From the NCBI GenBank assembly GCA_014155875.1, contig JACEFZ010013519.1:1-64000 (forward strand): DNA of 64,000 bases, written 5' to 3'. Below, in pieces: positions 13,980 to 26,043 of this stretch; position 1 is the stretch's first letter, and every line of letters begins with the position of its first letter. The notes under the pieces were generated by a model. It saw nothing but the letters and a program-made list of their open reading frames with translations, was not told the DNA's origin and made no database searches. Source of the stretch: Cepaea nemoralis. Its lineage: Eukaryota; Mollusca; Gastropoda; Stylommatophora; Helicidae. The translations under genes were made by a program, and so were the position numbers.

Positions 13980-14322
13980 TTGCGGACTCATTCGCACAAG
14001 ATAACTATCAAAATTAGACAAGAGAAACAACAAGAGATTCGAGAGAAACGGCAACATACAGGACATAAGGAAATAGTACACGCGGTTCTGGAGGCACCCA
14101 TCACAATCAGCGAACTGGAGCTTGCCATATCAAAACTAAAAATGAGAAAGTCACCAGGAGCTGATGGTATCTCCAATGAAATGATCAGGAACCTAGGAAC
14201 ACAGGCCAAAGCAAAGCTGTTGCAGATCTTCAATAACAGCTGGAACTTAGGCAGTGTTCCACAAGCCTGGAGAGAAGCAATAATGATACCCCTCCTAAAA
14301 TCAGGGAAAGATAGTTCCATTG

Positions 14323-14417
<95 letters not shown>

Positions 14418-14830
14418 AACACTGGAGCGCATCATCAATCACAGACTGCAGTCGTACATTGAAAGTAAAAACATCCTTGTGCCACAGCAGGCTGGCTTTA
14501 GGCAGTGCTACTCTACGGAAGATCAGACAACCTACCTCTCTCAAGAAATTGAGGATGCATTCCAATAGAAGAAGCTGATGCTTGCGGCATGGATAGATCT
14601 GAAGAAAGCCTTTGAGAAAGTCTGGAAAGAAGGTCTGATGAAGAAACTGCAAAGTCAATGGAAGAATGTACAAATGGGTGAAAGAATACTTGCACAACAG
14701 AAGAGCCCGAGTACAGATAGACGGACTCAAGAGCAAGAAAGTACTACTGCATCACGGTGTTCCCCAGGGCGTAGTCTTGTCCCCCACATTTTTTCTAATC
14801 TTCTTCAATGATCTTGTTGATCGTATTCTG
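13980..14830 (+). pseudogene. LINE A reverse transcriptase, N-terminal half
   Basis: Includes MRKSPGADGISNEMI, VPQAWREAIMIPLLKSGKDS, QAGFRQCYSTEDQ and WIDLKKAFEKVW, the fingers and palm motifs of non-LTR RT. The conserved YRPISL segment is gone: a CT microsatellite (14324-14413) stands in its place and shifts the frame. More frame breaks lie near 14570 and 14740. The last recognisable part, PTFFLIFFNDL around 14785-14815, is cut by the 2.3-kb insertion before the YADD motif. Confidence 0.8.
14324..14413. repeat. (CT)n microsatellite inside LINE A RT
   Basis: About 45 CT units with one TTTC interruption, inside coding sequence. It reads as Ser-Leu repeats and lies exactly between KDSSIA and KTLERIINH, where LINE B has NGYRPISLLSCVG. 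Confidence 0.97.
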
Positions 14831-14834
14831 GTAT

Positions 14835-17147
14835 GACCCTAAGGCCTATCCACGTCAATGTGGAAGCACTAGTGTAGAAGACGATCAGCGTTGCCAGTAG
14901 TGGGTTGTGCTCAATAATTAAATCTCAAATCCCGAAATAACCAAATAAATCAAAATGACCTTGTTGCTAATCTACCACATGGAATTTGTCGTGTCCTCCT
15001 TTAAAGTGTCGTCCCTGGAGTGAGGAGAGTCAACACCCACATTATAATATTTTTCTTTCCTATCAATATCCTGGAGAATCCACCAGCTTCCGTCCAACAC
15101 ACTCCATCAGCCCGTGGACACCTTTTCCTATCACTCTCTCACTGTCGTACTATGCCCCCTCTCATACTTCCCCAACGCAACATACTCAACAACTCTTGCT
15201 CCTAAAAATTAATAAAGATTAATTTATTAAAAGAAAAGTGTAACGTATATGAGACGTGTATGCGAAGAAAATGTGTGTCGTGTATTATAACCTAAATGTA
15301 TATGTCAGCCTTCAAAGTTCAGGATCATAGTGCACACATCATGGCAAGGATTACACGACATCACACGAGTCAGTACAATAGACCTCACCGAAGTCGTATC
15401 CTTCTCTCCAGACATGTCCTTCTCCAGGAGCTCTGATGACCATGAGATCTGAATCCCATGTAAATATATAATCCGTGGAAAATACTATTATTGTTCCTAA
15501 CACCACGGTTCCTATTAGTTTATAGAAATCTAAGATCTCATAATTCCTGCACAGAGAAAAATAATGGAACACTGTCTCATAACATATCGTTTTCTTCTTG
15601 CGAAATGTTCTGTATTTTCACTCTTAAACAGTCAATGTATCTTAGGCAAAATTGGCTTGCTTTATTCACTAGATATAGTCTGAAAGTTCTGATTTCCTTG
15701 ATACGTGGAACAACTACACTTCAATGTTTGGTTTCATCTAATGTGAACACCAGTTCCTACTGATCTAGTTCCACATGGGCTGAACATCCATCACTTCAGG
15801 TGTGTTAACGATTGGTATGCACTCATGTAGGATACTTATACCATTAAGCTCCACCGAGCAATGTATATTAACTTCTTCCGTTGCGAAAGTTGCTGGCCCA
15901 TCTCTCTACATCATAATTTATCCGGGATCGGATTTTTATTGGTTCCGGGTTCTTCATTCCAACCAGAGGAAACCTGTAAAATAAATCATACAACTGGTGA
16001 TAGCCTCCCCGTCACTGATCTCTATTAGATGATCGTGGCCATCGGCCTCGCTCAGAAAATACAGTGATCCTACTCTGTCAGGGACAGATGACTCAACCCA
16101 TTGGTTATCAGCAGGCCAAGACAAGAAAAAAAATCAACAATCAGAATGCGGAACCCCGCCCACCAGGGACACCTACTGGAATATCCAAATTATCCCTCAT
16201 TACTCCATTCTCAACTAGTAAAGCTTATCAACACTTCACTAATCTATTAACAACTAACAGAGCCAAGTATCACTTCCCTACTCTAGCTAGTTTTAACAAG
16301 TCTACAGCCTATATTAATTAGAACTAATTATAATAGGTTCTACCTTAGGCAACACCGCCTCATTCCGGGATGGCTACTACACTTTGCCATAACGACACAT
16401 GCTAGTTAATATTAAATTAATCTAACACTGTAGAGCTCTCCCACAAACACGTCCATCATAATCCACAGTTTTAGTTCAACTCCCCATCTCCAATCATGGT
16501 TTTTGGCAAAACCTAAAATTGGTCACGTGACGGTATTCTTCCGGTCCACACAGGTGTTATTTGGACATATCATCCATTGTCAAGAATCCCTTTTCCCTGG
16601 CTTAGTCACTGTCAGAGTTGTCATCAGTTGTTTTAACATCCCCCAACAAACTAACGAGTTTCTGTATGATCCCAACAACAGTTTTTCATAACAAGCTGCC
16701 AATCTTCTTGCTGTCCGGAAACTATAAATTGACAGACGGACTGTTTCTTCCGAGCTGAGTACTTCCGCTCTCAATCCGACATGTTTATAAACTGTCAAAG
16801 TGGTGTATTGACTCATCTCACACACTTCCCCTACACATCTGCAGCGGTTACCTTTTCCCGACCTGTGATGGTTGACATCTGATTGCAACCAGGATCCGAC
16901 GGGTTCCATCTGTATTCGAATGTTGACAAACTGTCAAAGCGATGCAGGGATTTGTCTCACTCACTACCGAATGTTCCCAATCCGTCGACCAGATGTAAAC
17001 ACGTGCAGCTACATATTGTCCTGGGATTTTGACATCCGATTTGTTTTCTCTGTTAGTTAAAATAGTTGTCGCTGGCAGATAGTCCGTTTAATCAGAAAGC
17101 CTCTATAATAATCAACTGGTTAAACGCAAGGTTTTATTTTGTGACAG
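14835..17147. mobile_element. Unclassified 2.3-kb insertion in LINE A RT
   Basis: LINE A coding stops after FNDLVDRI (to about 14830) and resumes with a short run before MYADDLVLW at 17161, so about 2.3 kb was inserted. The ends read TGGTATGACCC... and ...TTTTGTGACA, so TG/CA termini (a solo LTR) are conceivable. I could not find matching target duplications, and ATTCTG/CAGAAT at the edges are merely inverted. Inside, no protein family is recognised in any frame. Left as unknown insertion. Confidence 0.5.
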
Positions 17148-17962
17148 AATTAAAGCGGCAATGTACGCCGATGACCTGGTTCTATGGAGCACAAATGAAC
17201 ATGCATCAGTGGCCACCAGATCGCTACAAAGAACTGTAGATACATTTGTTGCATGGGCAAATAGATGGTGTGTCAGCATAAACACTGACAAGTGCAGCAC
17301 CACCCTATTTACCATCTCTCCAAAACAAAAGGCAGGAAACATCCAGATAAATGGAACACCCCTAAGAGAAGATAAAGAATCAACATACCTTGGAGTAACA
17401 TTTGGTGGTAGGCTGACATGGAGAAAGCACATCAACAAAGCAGTAGCAAAAGCCAGAAGGAAAATAGCCATCCTGAGAAAGCTAAGTGGAACCACATGGG
17501 GAACCAGTGGGAAAATACTTAGCAAAGTTTATCAACAGAGCATACGACCACACCTGGAATACAGGTCAACTGTGTGGTGTTTGGCATTAAAAAAAAACCA
17601 CACTACAAGAGCCGGACAAGGTGCAAAATCAAGCACTTAGCGTCACCACAGGAGGGATGAGATCAACCCCTATAGTGGAAATGGAGAAGATGGGGAGGAC
17701 ACAAGCACTGAGAGAGCGCAGAGATACGAAAACTCTAATACAAGCAGAAAAGTTCCTCAGCTTGCCAGGCCACCCTATGAAGAACAGATTTGAAAACTTA
17801 CCTATGGGGCGATTGAAAAGAAGTAGTTTTATTCACCAGGCCAAACGACACTGCAGAGAAACCACCGATCTGCCCACAGTTGGTATCCCCCTAACAACTA
17901 TTCCAGAGCGAACTCCATGGAAAGATGAACAAAGACTATCATTACAATCCAGACAAAAGTGA
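17148..17962 (+). pseudogene. LINE A reverse transcriptase, C-terminal half
   Basis: MYADDLVLWSTNEHASV holds the RT active-site motif YADD. Downstream, GVTFGGRLTWRKHINK and ATWG-like GTTWGTSGKIL, then YRSTVWCLA, are the usual RT thumb and connection motifs of I-type LINEs. The frame changes at about 17620-17640 (after an A-run at 17590) into QNQALSVTTGGMRSTPIVEM, the expected continuation. Another frame step near 17959 leads to RNase H. Confidence 0.8.
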
Positions 17963-18790
17963 GAGGGATTTTTGACAAGGAAGAACAGAACATTGTGCAG
18001 CGCAGAACAGCCACTCTCAGCTTCCTTGATAAAGAATACCCACAGGACCTCTGGATCCGAGTCTACACGGACAGGTCAGCACAAAATGCTGTTCGAAATG
18101 GAGGAGCGGGAGTGTACATAGAATACCCAAATGATACTAGGGACACAGCCAGAGTACCGACAGGAAAGTACTATGATACTGAAATTGAGGCAATCAAGAT
18201 AGCAACAGAGAAATTACTAAATACCAGCAATGGAACACAACCTGTGATGCTATTGACAGATGCAAAATCAGAACTCGAAGCGCTCCTGTCCGGGAAATTG
18301 CCGGTACTAAGGACACTACTTTCTGAACTTAGCAGTCAGCATAAGGTAACCAAACAGTGGATACCATCCCACTGTGGAGTACTCGTAAACGACAGAGCTG
18401 ATCAATTGGCTAAGGAAAGAGCCAAAGAAGAATAGCCTGATGTGCCCGTTACATACTACCAAAATAAAAGAATGATCAGATCAGTCAGAAAGCCACCCAA
18501 ACCTGCTCAAGATGATTACCACATTAAGGACAGACCAGAACAAATCATTATTTTGCGCTTCAGAACAGGACACAATAGATTACGCAACCACATGTATACA
18601 AAATTCAAGATTGGTGAAACAGTCATGTGCACATGTGGATTGGCGTCGCAGACAGCAGAGCACATACCCCAAGACTGCCCAAAATATAACATATTTAGGC
18701 AAACCTTCTGGCCTAGATAGACGACAGTGGAAGATAAACTCTATGGACCGCTGTGTGAACTAAAAAAGACATTTAAGCTCATACACGAGA
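17959..18790 (+). pseudogene. LINE A RNase H domain and C-terminal zinc-knuckle-like motif
   Basis: RNase H residues D-E-D-D are present: VYTDRSA (Arg replaces the usual Gly after TD), DTEIEAI, LLTDAKS and NDRADQLAK, with the catalytic-loop His in IPSHCG. TAG at 18433-18435 stops the frame. Past it, the same frame continues with LRFRTGHNRLRNH and CTCGLASQTAEHIPQDC (C-x1-C-x8-H-x4-C), and a second TAG after FWPR. LINE B has the same layout. Confidence 0.85.
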
Positions 18791-19560
18791 CAGTTGAGTT
18801 GAGTTGAGTCAAGAACCGACATCACTGCACTCAGGACATTTCCATACGTGCTCAATCCCCTCGTTCAACAGCCAGCGAAGAGTCATACTACTAATCGTTC
18901 CCACCGCTATCTGATTAAATGTTCTCCTGGTCTTCCCTCTCAGTTTTGAGATTCTTCCAGAACCCCTGCCGATCCCCCGCAATCTCATTCTTTCCACATA
19001 TGGGTTCTCAATCTGTTCCTCCGCCTTCTCCACCTGGTCCCACAAGCGCACGACCACCTCCCCCTTGTCCATAGGCAAGATACCACCAAGAGGTGCATTC
19101 CCTGCCAGCCTATCAGCCTGTTCATTCCCCCGTACACCCGCATGGCCAGGGCAAAATATCCATACAATTCTCACAATCTGTGACCTCTCAAGCGACGAGA
19201 GCCATTCCACACGAAACATTCCTTTCTCCGCCTTGCTAAGCATATTCTTTGAATCCGTAATGAACACAACGTGTGTTGCAGTGGTCTCCTCTAGCCACCG
19301 GAATGCCGCTGTTACTGCCTCCACCTCCATTCTCATGCTGGAGGTCGTAGTCTCATATGCCAGGCTCTCCTTTTTCAAGACTCGCCCATTAGCCTTTGCA
19401 ATAAAGCCCCAGCAACTACGTCTGTTTCTCACCACTGACCCATCGGTGTAGATGACTATGTCACCTTGATGTGTGTTGCTCTGGATCAGCTGTTGCACTT
19501 CAAACTCAGTGCAGCCCGCTGCTCATTCAAGAGACAACATTGCAGTTATAGACATATTTC
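18786..19560 (-). mobile_element. LINE C 3' part with intact RNase H frame
   Basis: The minus-strand frame 19498-18809 (229 codons) encodes IVIYTDGSVV, MRMEVEAV, VFITDSKN and GNEQADRLAGN: all four RNase H acidic residues, plus PGHAG. It ends with VWKCPECSDVGS, a Cys-rich LINE C-terminus. The 3' tail on the minus strand is (TCAAC)n at about 18786-18808. The 5' side is truncated before RT. A second, decayed copy is at 59251-59736. Confidence 0.85.
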
Positions 19561-19734
19561 AAGCGAACGAAAAAAGAAGAAGAAGAAGCGTAATATGTAT
19601 TCATATATGAAACAGGTCTTTACAACAAGAATTCGGTATTGAAGACGACTGGTTGTTAAGACAAGTAATAATGAGGACAGGGAAACATTTAGGGCACACA
19701 AAAAGACATGAATGTATGGACAAGTAGATTTAGA

Positions 19735-19916
19735 AAAAAATATAGTACACAATCAAATGAACAAGTATTGTAGTGTAAATTTTCGTTCACTGAGCATCGA
19801 AATTGTGGAAATAAAGCAAATAACATGATGGCTCTCGTAAGGAGATATATCTTCCTTATGTCCAAATGGGACGTTAGAGTTGGTTAAATATTCTTCGGCG
19901 CTGAATCAGTTAAGTA
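19735..19916. mobile_element. TTAA-ended MITE, copy 2
   Basis: Shares GTACACAATCAAATGAACAA, TTCGTTCACTGAGCATCGAA and the right end GCGCTGAATCAGTTAA with copy 1 at 4608-4852. The left end is not clearly preserved. Confidence 0.55.
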
Positions 19917-20036
19917 ACATTATAGCTAATAGCGCAATATGACAGCACAACTGCCCAGCGTTTCCGTGATTGAAATGTTTGCGAAGGACATAACCATCCA
20001 TCATATACCATGCCGGTAAGCGTGGGCGGTCATGTT

Positions 20037-20351
20037 CTACCATTTCACTTGATCACCAGAGTCGTGGATCAGCTCAGTGTTCCTGTCTCGACCATGCCAC
20101 CAGGCCAAGCCATCCAGGTATTTGCTTCTAGGTCTTCCCCTTGGTCTCCTCCCTTCGATCTTGCCAGTTGTCACCAAGTTCTCCAATTCATTTCTTCTCA
20201 TAACATGCCCAAAAAATTTTGACTGTCTACGTCTAATGACTCTAATCAGTTTACGATCCTCATTTGTTTCTTCAAGGACTTGTTCGTTGGTTTTTCTATC
20301 TGTCCATGGTATTCTTTGCATTGTCCTCAGAAACCACATTTCCACAGCCAT
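20037..20351 (-). pseudogene. RTE C-terminal region after RT
   Basis: MAVEMWFLRTMQRIPWTDRK, then RRRQSKFFGHVMRRNELENL and TTGKIEGRRPRGRPRSKY: the conserved C-terminal segment of RTE-like LINEs that recurs in five other copies in this window. It is separated from the RT frame only by an A-run frameshift. Confidence 0.85.
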
Positions 20352-21928
20352 TAGCTTTTTTTTTTAGCTTGACTGCTTATTGTCCACGCTTCACATCCAT
20401 ACAAAAGTATAGGTTCTATGTAGCATCTCAACACTCTTTTTCTCGTTTCAATTGATATCTTTTTGTTGGTCAGTATGTTTTTCATCTTGCTAAAGGCTAC
20501 CTTCGCAATGGCAATTCTTGTTCTAATCTCTTCAAGGCATCTCCCATCAGATGTTATGACTGTGCCGAGATAACAGTATCGATTCACTTGTTTAAGAATA
20601 TGTCCATCTACTCGTATATCACATTGTGGTATTTCCTTCTTCCTAGTGACGACCATAATCTGTGTCTTTTTACAATTTAATTCTAACCCTAGTTGTTCAC
20701 TGTGTGCAACAACCGCATCTACTAAATTTTGCAGGTCTTGTTCATTGTCTGCAATCAAGACTGTATCATCTGCATATCTAATGTTATTGATGTATCGTCC
20801 CCCAATGTTGATTCCTTCCATATCTTCTATATTTCTAAATATATATTCACTGTACAGGGAAAAAAGATCTGGAGACATTACACATCCCTGTCTCACACCT
20901 CTTTTAATAGGCTGATATTGACCTACATCGTTATCAATTCTTATGGCAGCTTGTTGTTTCCAATATATGTTTTTTACAAGTCTAAGGTCCTTTCCATCAA
21001 TTTGTAGATCTTCAAGCATCCTTATCATGTCAACATGTCTCACTTTATCGAAAGCCTTTGTGTAGTCAATAAAGCAAAGATATAGATCCTTGTTTACTTC
21101 TATAGAACGCTCAATTACTGTTCTCAGTATATACACAGCATTTACTGTGCCCTTGCCTTCTACAAACCCACATTGTTCTTCTCCTATTTCGGGTTGTATT
21201 TTCTTCCTAACTCTTTGCATGATAATTCTCAGCAGAATCTTTGTGATGTGGCTCATTATACTAATTGTTCTATGTTGATCGCATTCCATGACTCCTGATT
21301 TCTTCGGGACTGCAATAAATATAGAATTACATAATTCAGGAGGTATATCCCCAGTATCGTATATTGCGTTCAGCAGCCTGGTGATTTGGTCAATTCCATA
21401 TTCTTCTAAGACATTGATCATTTCTACTGTGATGTTACCTGTACCTGGGGTCTTGCCAGTTTTCATATGGTTAAGAGCATTCTGAACCTCTGTCTTCAAA
21501 ATTGATGGTCCTTCATTATTATTCCGATGATCATATTGTTCTTCTCTTGTAGGCCTATCATCATAAAGGTCTTTCACATAATCTGACCACGCATGTAAAA
21601 TCTGATCTTTTTCTATTATGATTTTGCCATCTTTGGTGTTTAGGCAACCCGTTGATGTGTGTGTTCTTTTGTTAGTGATGTCATTAATTCTTTTGTGCAT
21701 TAATTTGCATAGCTTCCTAATTTTCCTATGATTCTCTTCATATTTGTCTTTGTTATGTTTGTTATTTCTTCTTACTTCCATGAGTTTTAAGATGTCTTCC
21801 GTCATCCATTTCTTGCGTCCTATTATCTTTACCTTTGGAATGGTTGTTTTTGCAGCTTGGTTGACTGATTTATTTAACATTTCCCATTGGTCATTGACAT
21901 CTTGAAATAATATTTCCATATCGGACAA
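20351..21928 (-). pseudogene. RTE reverse transcriptase, 525-codon open frame
   Basis: Minus strand. Motifs: GKTPGTGNITVEMI, AVPKKSGVMECDQHRTISIM, GFVEGKGTVNAVYILR, FIDYTKAFDKVRH, KRGVRQGCVMSPDLFSLYSE, RYADDTVLIADNEQD (active site) and RYCYLGTVITSDG. The frame is fully open across all RT motifs, which suggests recent activity of the family. It closes with SSQAKKKS at an A-run next to the C-terminal frame. Confidence 0.92.
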
Positions 21929-22764
21929 TGCATCAAATCTGTGTTTTTTTTTACCTCTACGTTGAATTTATCTTTTATTTCCTCACTCTTCAGTGCTTGT
22001 AGATCAAATTGTGTGTTTCTTGGTGAATATTTGACTTTCTTTAATTTTATATGTAAATTGTTTAAGATTAATCTATGGTCGCTGTAGCAGTCTGCGCTTC
22101 GTATAGTTTTTGCGACTTTTAAGGCATTTCGAAATCTTCTGTTGATGAGGATGTAATCAATCTGATTTTTAATCTTATGATCAGGACTCCTCCATGTCCA
22201 TAATCTCCTTGGGTGCTGTTGAAACCAGGTGTTTCCAATAATCAAATCTTGCTCTTTTGCCCACTGTACTAGTCTGCAACCTCTTTCATTCTGTACCCCT
22301 AGCCCATAGTTGCCTACTATGCATCCGTCCTGTTGATTTCCAACTTTGGCATTCAAGTCACCCATTATGATAGTTACTTCAGAATTCTTGCATATTTTGA
22401 AGGCTTTCTCTAAATCACTATAAAATTCATCGATGCTGTCATCACTACTGTCAGCTGTTGGTGCATAAACTTGTATGACGTTGACATCAAAAGGTCTTCC
22501 ACTCAACTTCACCAGTAACACTCTGTCTGATACAGTCCAATATCCTCTGATCGATTTTGCTCTCTCTGTATCCATTATAATTGCTACTCCTCGCTGTTGT
22601 TTCTCTCCACCAGAATAGATTATTCTATATTCCTCAGATGTCATAATACCCATTCCTGTCCATCTGGTCTCACATACACCTAACAGGTTAATATTTAATC
22701 TTCTCATTTCATTCTTAATGTTATCAAATTTCCCATCCACACTCATAGTTCTTACATTCCAAGT
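21874..22764 (-). pseudogene. RTE endonuclease domain
   Basis: Minus-strand frame from 22746 with TWNVRTM just upstream behind a TAA codon. Motifs in order: LGVCETRWTG (catalytic Glu), VIQVYAPTADSSDD, IIMGDLNAKVGNQ, NQIDYILIN and YSDHRLI, the APE-type endonuclease signature. Such frames are often misannotated as craniofacial development protein 2-like. The frame ends after KVEVKKN at a T-run, where the RT frame takes over. Confidence 0.88.
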
Positions 22765-23308
22765 TTATACTTTCAATGTTGATATTCTTTTGCACTCAGT
22801 CGCCTGATGACGGTCTGGAGTCACCTGGTGCACATGACTACCCCTACCGGGCGAGGATACTCCTATGGAGCAGCCATTTACGCCGTTTCTCTGATTATCG
22901 ATAAGACTGCAGTACATGATATTCTTGGTATTTGTAAAGAAGGTAGTTTGCCATTGCTTTCCCTCCTAGCAGTGACCATACTGGTCGATGACCGTAGCCA
23001 TTGTCTCCCAAAAAAGGAGTCCTCTGCCTACCGTCGTGAAGCTGGAGACCATAACCTACAACTATCTGTCGGCTGCTCTTCAACTTCATCCACCACCTGC
23101 ACACATGGCTTCACGTAACCCTGATCGGGGGGCCAAACGGGTACTCCACCTTGCCCAAGGGTGTCCCGTAGGCTAGCGGAGGAAGGAGGCACCTTACCTC
23201 TCCTGTGATAGGGGATACCCCTATCCCGCCACCCTGGACACAACCAACACAGCTATAATATAGGGAGACAATTATCAGAAATAACACACGTTTGAATTAT
23301 TTGTGCAT

Positions 23309-23627
23309 ACTAGTGGTCTGTTGCAAATTCCTTGGACTCCTAGTGTAACTAACAACGATTGCCTGAAAGAGACTTATGAAACTAGAATATTATACACAAC
23401 AATAAGAAAGAGACAAACAGCTTTCTTTGGTCATGTGATGAGAAGAGGGGCATTGGAGATCATCATGACAACAGGAAAGATAGAGGGGAAGAGGCAGACC
23501 AAGAAAAATGATGCAGGATGGATTGAGACGGTGACATGGAGGAATATCATCAGCAAAGTTGATCCAGAACAACAAAGACTGAGATCTGTGGTGAGCCATG
23601 AACGCCTACGCCAACTGGCAGGACACG

Positions 23628-23658
<31 letters not shown>

Positions 23659-23661
23659 ATT

Positions 23662-23721
<60 letters not shown>

Positions 23722-23728
23722 TAGTGGT
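23309..23728 (+). mobile_element. 5'-truncated RTE copy (D) with GAT tail and 9-bp TSD
   Basis: ACTAGTGGT at 23309-23317 and 23720-23728 brackets a 402-bp insert. The insert encodes the RTE C-terminal segment (RKRQTAFFGHVMRRGALE, TTGKIEGKRQ) and ends in about 30 GAT units. The microsatellite is therefore the retroposon's own tail. Confidence 0.9.
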
Positions 23729-24339
23729 AATGGAGCTATTTCCACAGGCAGACAAATCCAACGAACCAATCTTGAAATTGTGATAAGGATGATATTTCAG
23801 TTTGTTGTGCCCTTTTATGATCCATAAAACTTCTTGATTTTGCCATTGAAGATGAGGATAAGCATATTTTTTTACATCGTTCTGCAGTCTTGCCCTACAG
23901 ACAGTAACGGGTGTAAGAAAATACGACATCAACCAACTTTGTTTCTCCAAAAAACTACGTGAGTGACTTGAACATGACACTAATTACTGATTTCATTACA
24001 GACGTTAACTGGAAGTCCGAGTGCTTATCGTCTTTTTCTTGCGTTCGTTCTTTCATGTTTATACCGTCATATGAGGTCTCGTGATGTATTCTAGAGTTTG
24101 CAGCGCCTCTTTTGGCCCATTCAGCTTTCAATGCAGGTGCCGACTCACTAAGCCAGCATTCCATTCTTAGCTGGCTGCACGGGGGGGGGGGGGGGAATTC
24201 TGGAGAACACGCACGCAGTTTATTCACACTGACTGTGTGAGCATAGCGGTGAGTCTCTCATATGAATTGTGTACATATGCGCGTTCAGTCTTTTATGCCC
24301 GTTATAAGCCAGGTCTTAGATATCTTATATGACTGAGCT

Positions 24340-25325
<986 letters not shown>

Positions 25326-25404
25326 TCATAAAACTGCCATTTACTGCCAATATAGTACCTTGCGGTGTATAGCAGAGGGGTATTTGAGCCTGATGAATTA
25401 AGGC

Positions 25405-25560
25405 CGCCTGGCTAGTGCAGTCGCCGCGAACTGTGCAGGTTAGGATTTTCTTTTTTTCCCCGACAGAAAAAAATCCCACACCTTACCGAGGAATCAAACC
25501 CGGGTCTCCCGAATGAGAGTCCGGCGTTCTAGCCACTCGGCCAGCTGCGCCTCTACCATT
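25405..25560 (-). mobile_element. tRNA-derived SINE head, minus orientation
   Basis: The minus strand reads GCGCAGCTGGCCGAGTGGCT (A-box) and CCGGGTTTGATTCCTCGG (B-box) with tRNA-like spacing, followed by a T/A-rich body. The anticodon stem is imperfect, so it is a SINE head rather than a working tRNA gene. Confidence 0.65.
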
Positions 25561-26043
25561 AAGATGGCAAATTACCATTTTTTATGCCATATCCGAAGTC
25601 TTAAAAAAGATTAGGTGTCATCACCAGACAAGATAATGGTAGTCGCCGTTGGATCCATTTAGTGACTACAATTGTGTAACACTATGGTTTGTGATTCACC
25701 TTCTGGTCCAGTATCGCCGGTTTCAGGATCTCTTCAACGAGAGAACGGGTTCATCTCTATCCCACCTGGCTAGGAACAGTTGATTTCGTTTGAACCTTGT
25801 CCGTTGTCCCATCCAGTTTCCCGCTGGGAGTTAAAACCCCAACCTTCCACTTAATTACGGGGAAGAACAAGGTCCACCTCCAGAAGTTGAGCGCGTATGA
25901 AGAGGAATAAGTATTTGCCCTATCACAAGTATATATTTCGTATAGAGCAGCAGTCGCCCACGTGCATTACTTATGTTTCTATTTCTCTTCATCATTTAAT
26001 AGCGACGAGGGAGACTGCAAAATCATATTAATAATCTGAGTTC
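25561..26043. other. No gene recognised
   Basis: Unique-looking sequence between two SINEs. No exon, repeat end or coding frame of note. Confidence 0.35.

Larger units (their letters stand above)
12568..18795 (+). mobile_element. LINE A: RNase H-bearing I-type non-LTR element, broken
   Basis: Endonuclease, reverse transcriptase, RNase H and a C-terminal CCHC-type motif occur in that order on the + strand: 12632-13852, 13980-14830, 17148-17640 and 17959-18720. The order is that of the I superfamily; clade placement within it is inference. Conserved residues are visible (GDFNSH, GSDHRP, YADD). The element is dead: stops at 12848-12850, 13100-13102 and 18433-18435, frameshifts near 13850 and 17620-17640, a CT microsatellite in RT and a 2.3-kb insertion at about 14835-17147. 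The 3' end runs into a (GTTGA)n tract at about 18790, shared with LINE C. LINE B (28163-32620) is a relative. Confidence 0.85.
19994..23245 (-). mobile_element. RTE-clade LINE, near full length
   Basis: About 3.25 kb on the minus strand: a 5' leader (23245-22760), endonuclease (22746-21874), reverse transcriptase (21928-20351), the C-terminal region (20351-20037) and a (GATG)n-like tail at about 19994. Size and order match RTE elements. The two frame breaks both lie in A-homopolymers (T-runs at 21945-21953 and 20355-20365 on the + strand), and one stop (TAA) sits just before TWNVRTM. No large deletion. Related 3' ends are at 23318, 40362, 50695, 51300 and 56290. Confidence 0.92.

Noticed and set aside
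15351..15572. 73-codon minus-strand frame in the unknown insertion
   Set aside because: Too short, no recognised motif, no supporting signals.
14835..17147. DNA transposon with ATTCTG/CAGAAT inverted ends
   Set aside because: Only six bases, partly LINE coding sequence, and no target duplication; left unclassified.
22895..23243. Short minus-strand proteins in the RTE 5' leader as a separate gene
   Set aside because: The position and repeated character fit the untranslated leader of the RTE; no domain is seen.
25405..25560. Functional tRNA gene on the minus strand
   Set aside because: A- and B-boxes are good, but the anticodon stem has a mismatch and a SINE-like body follows.
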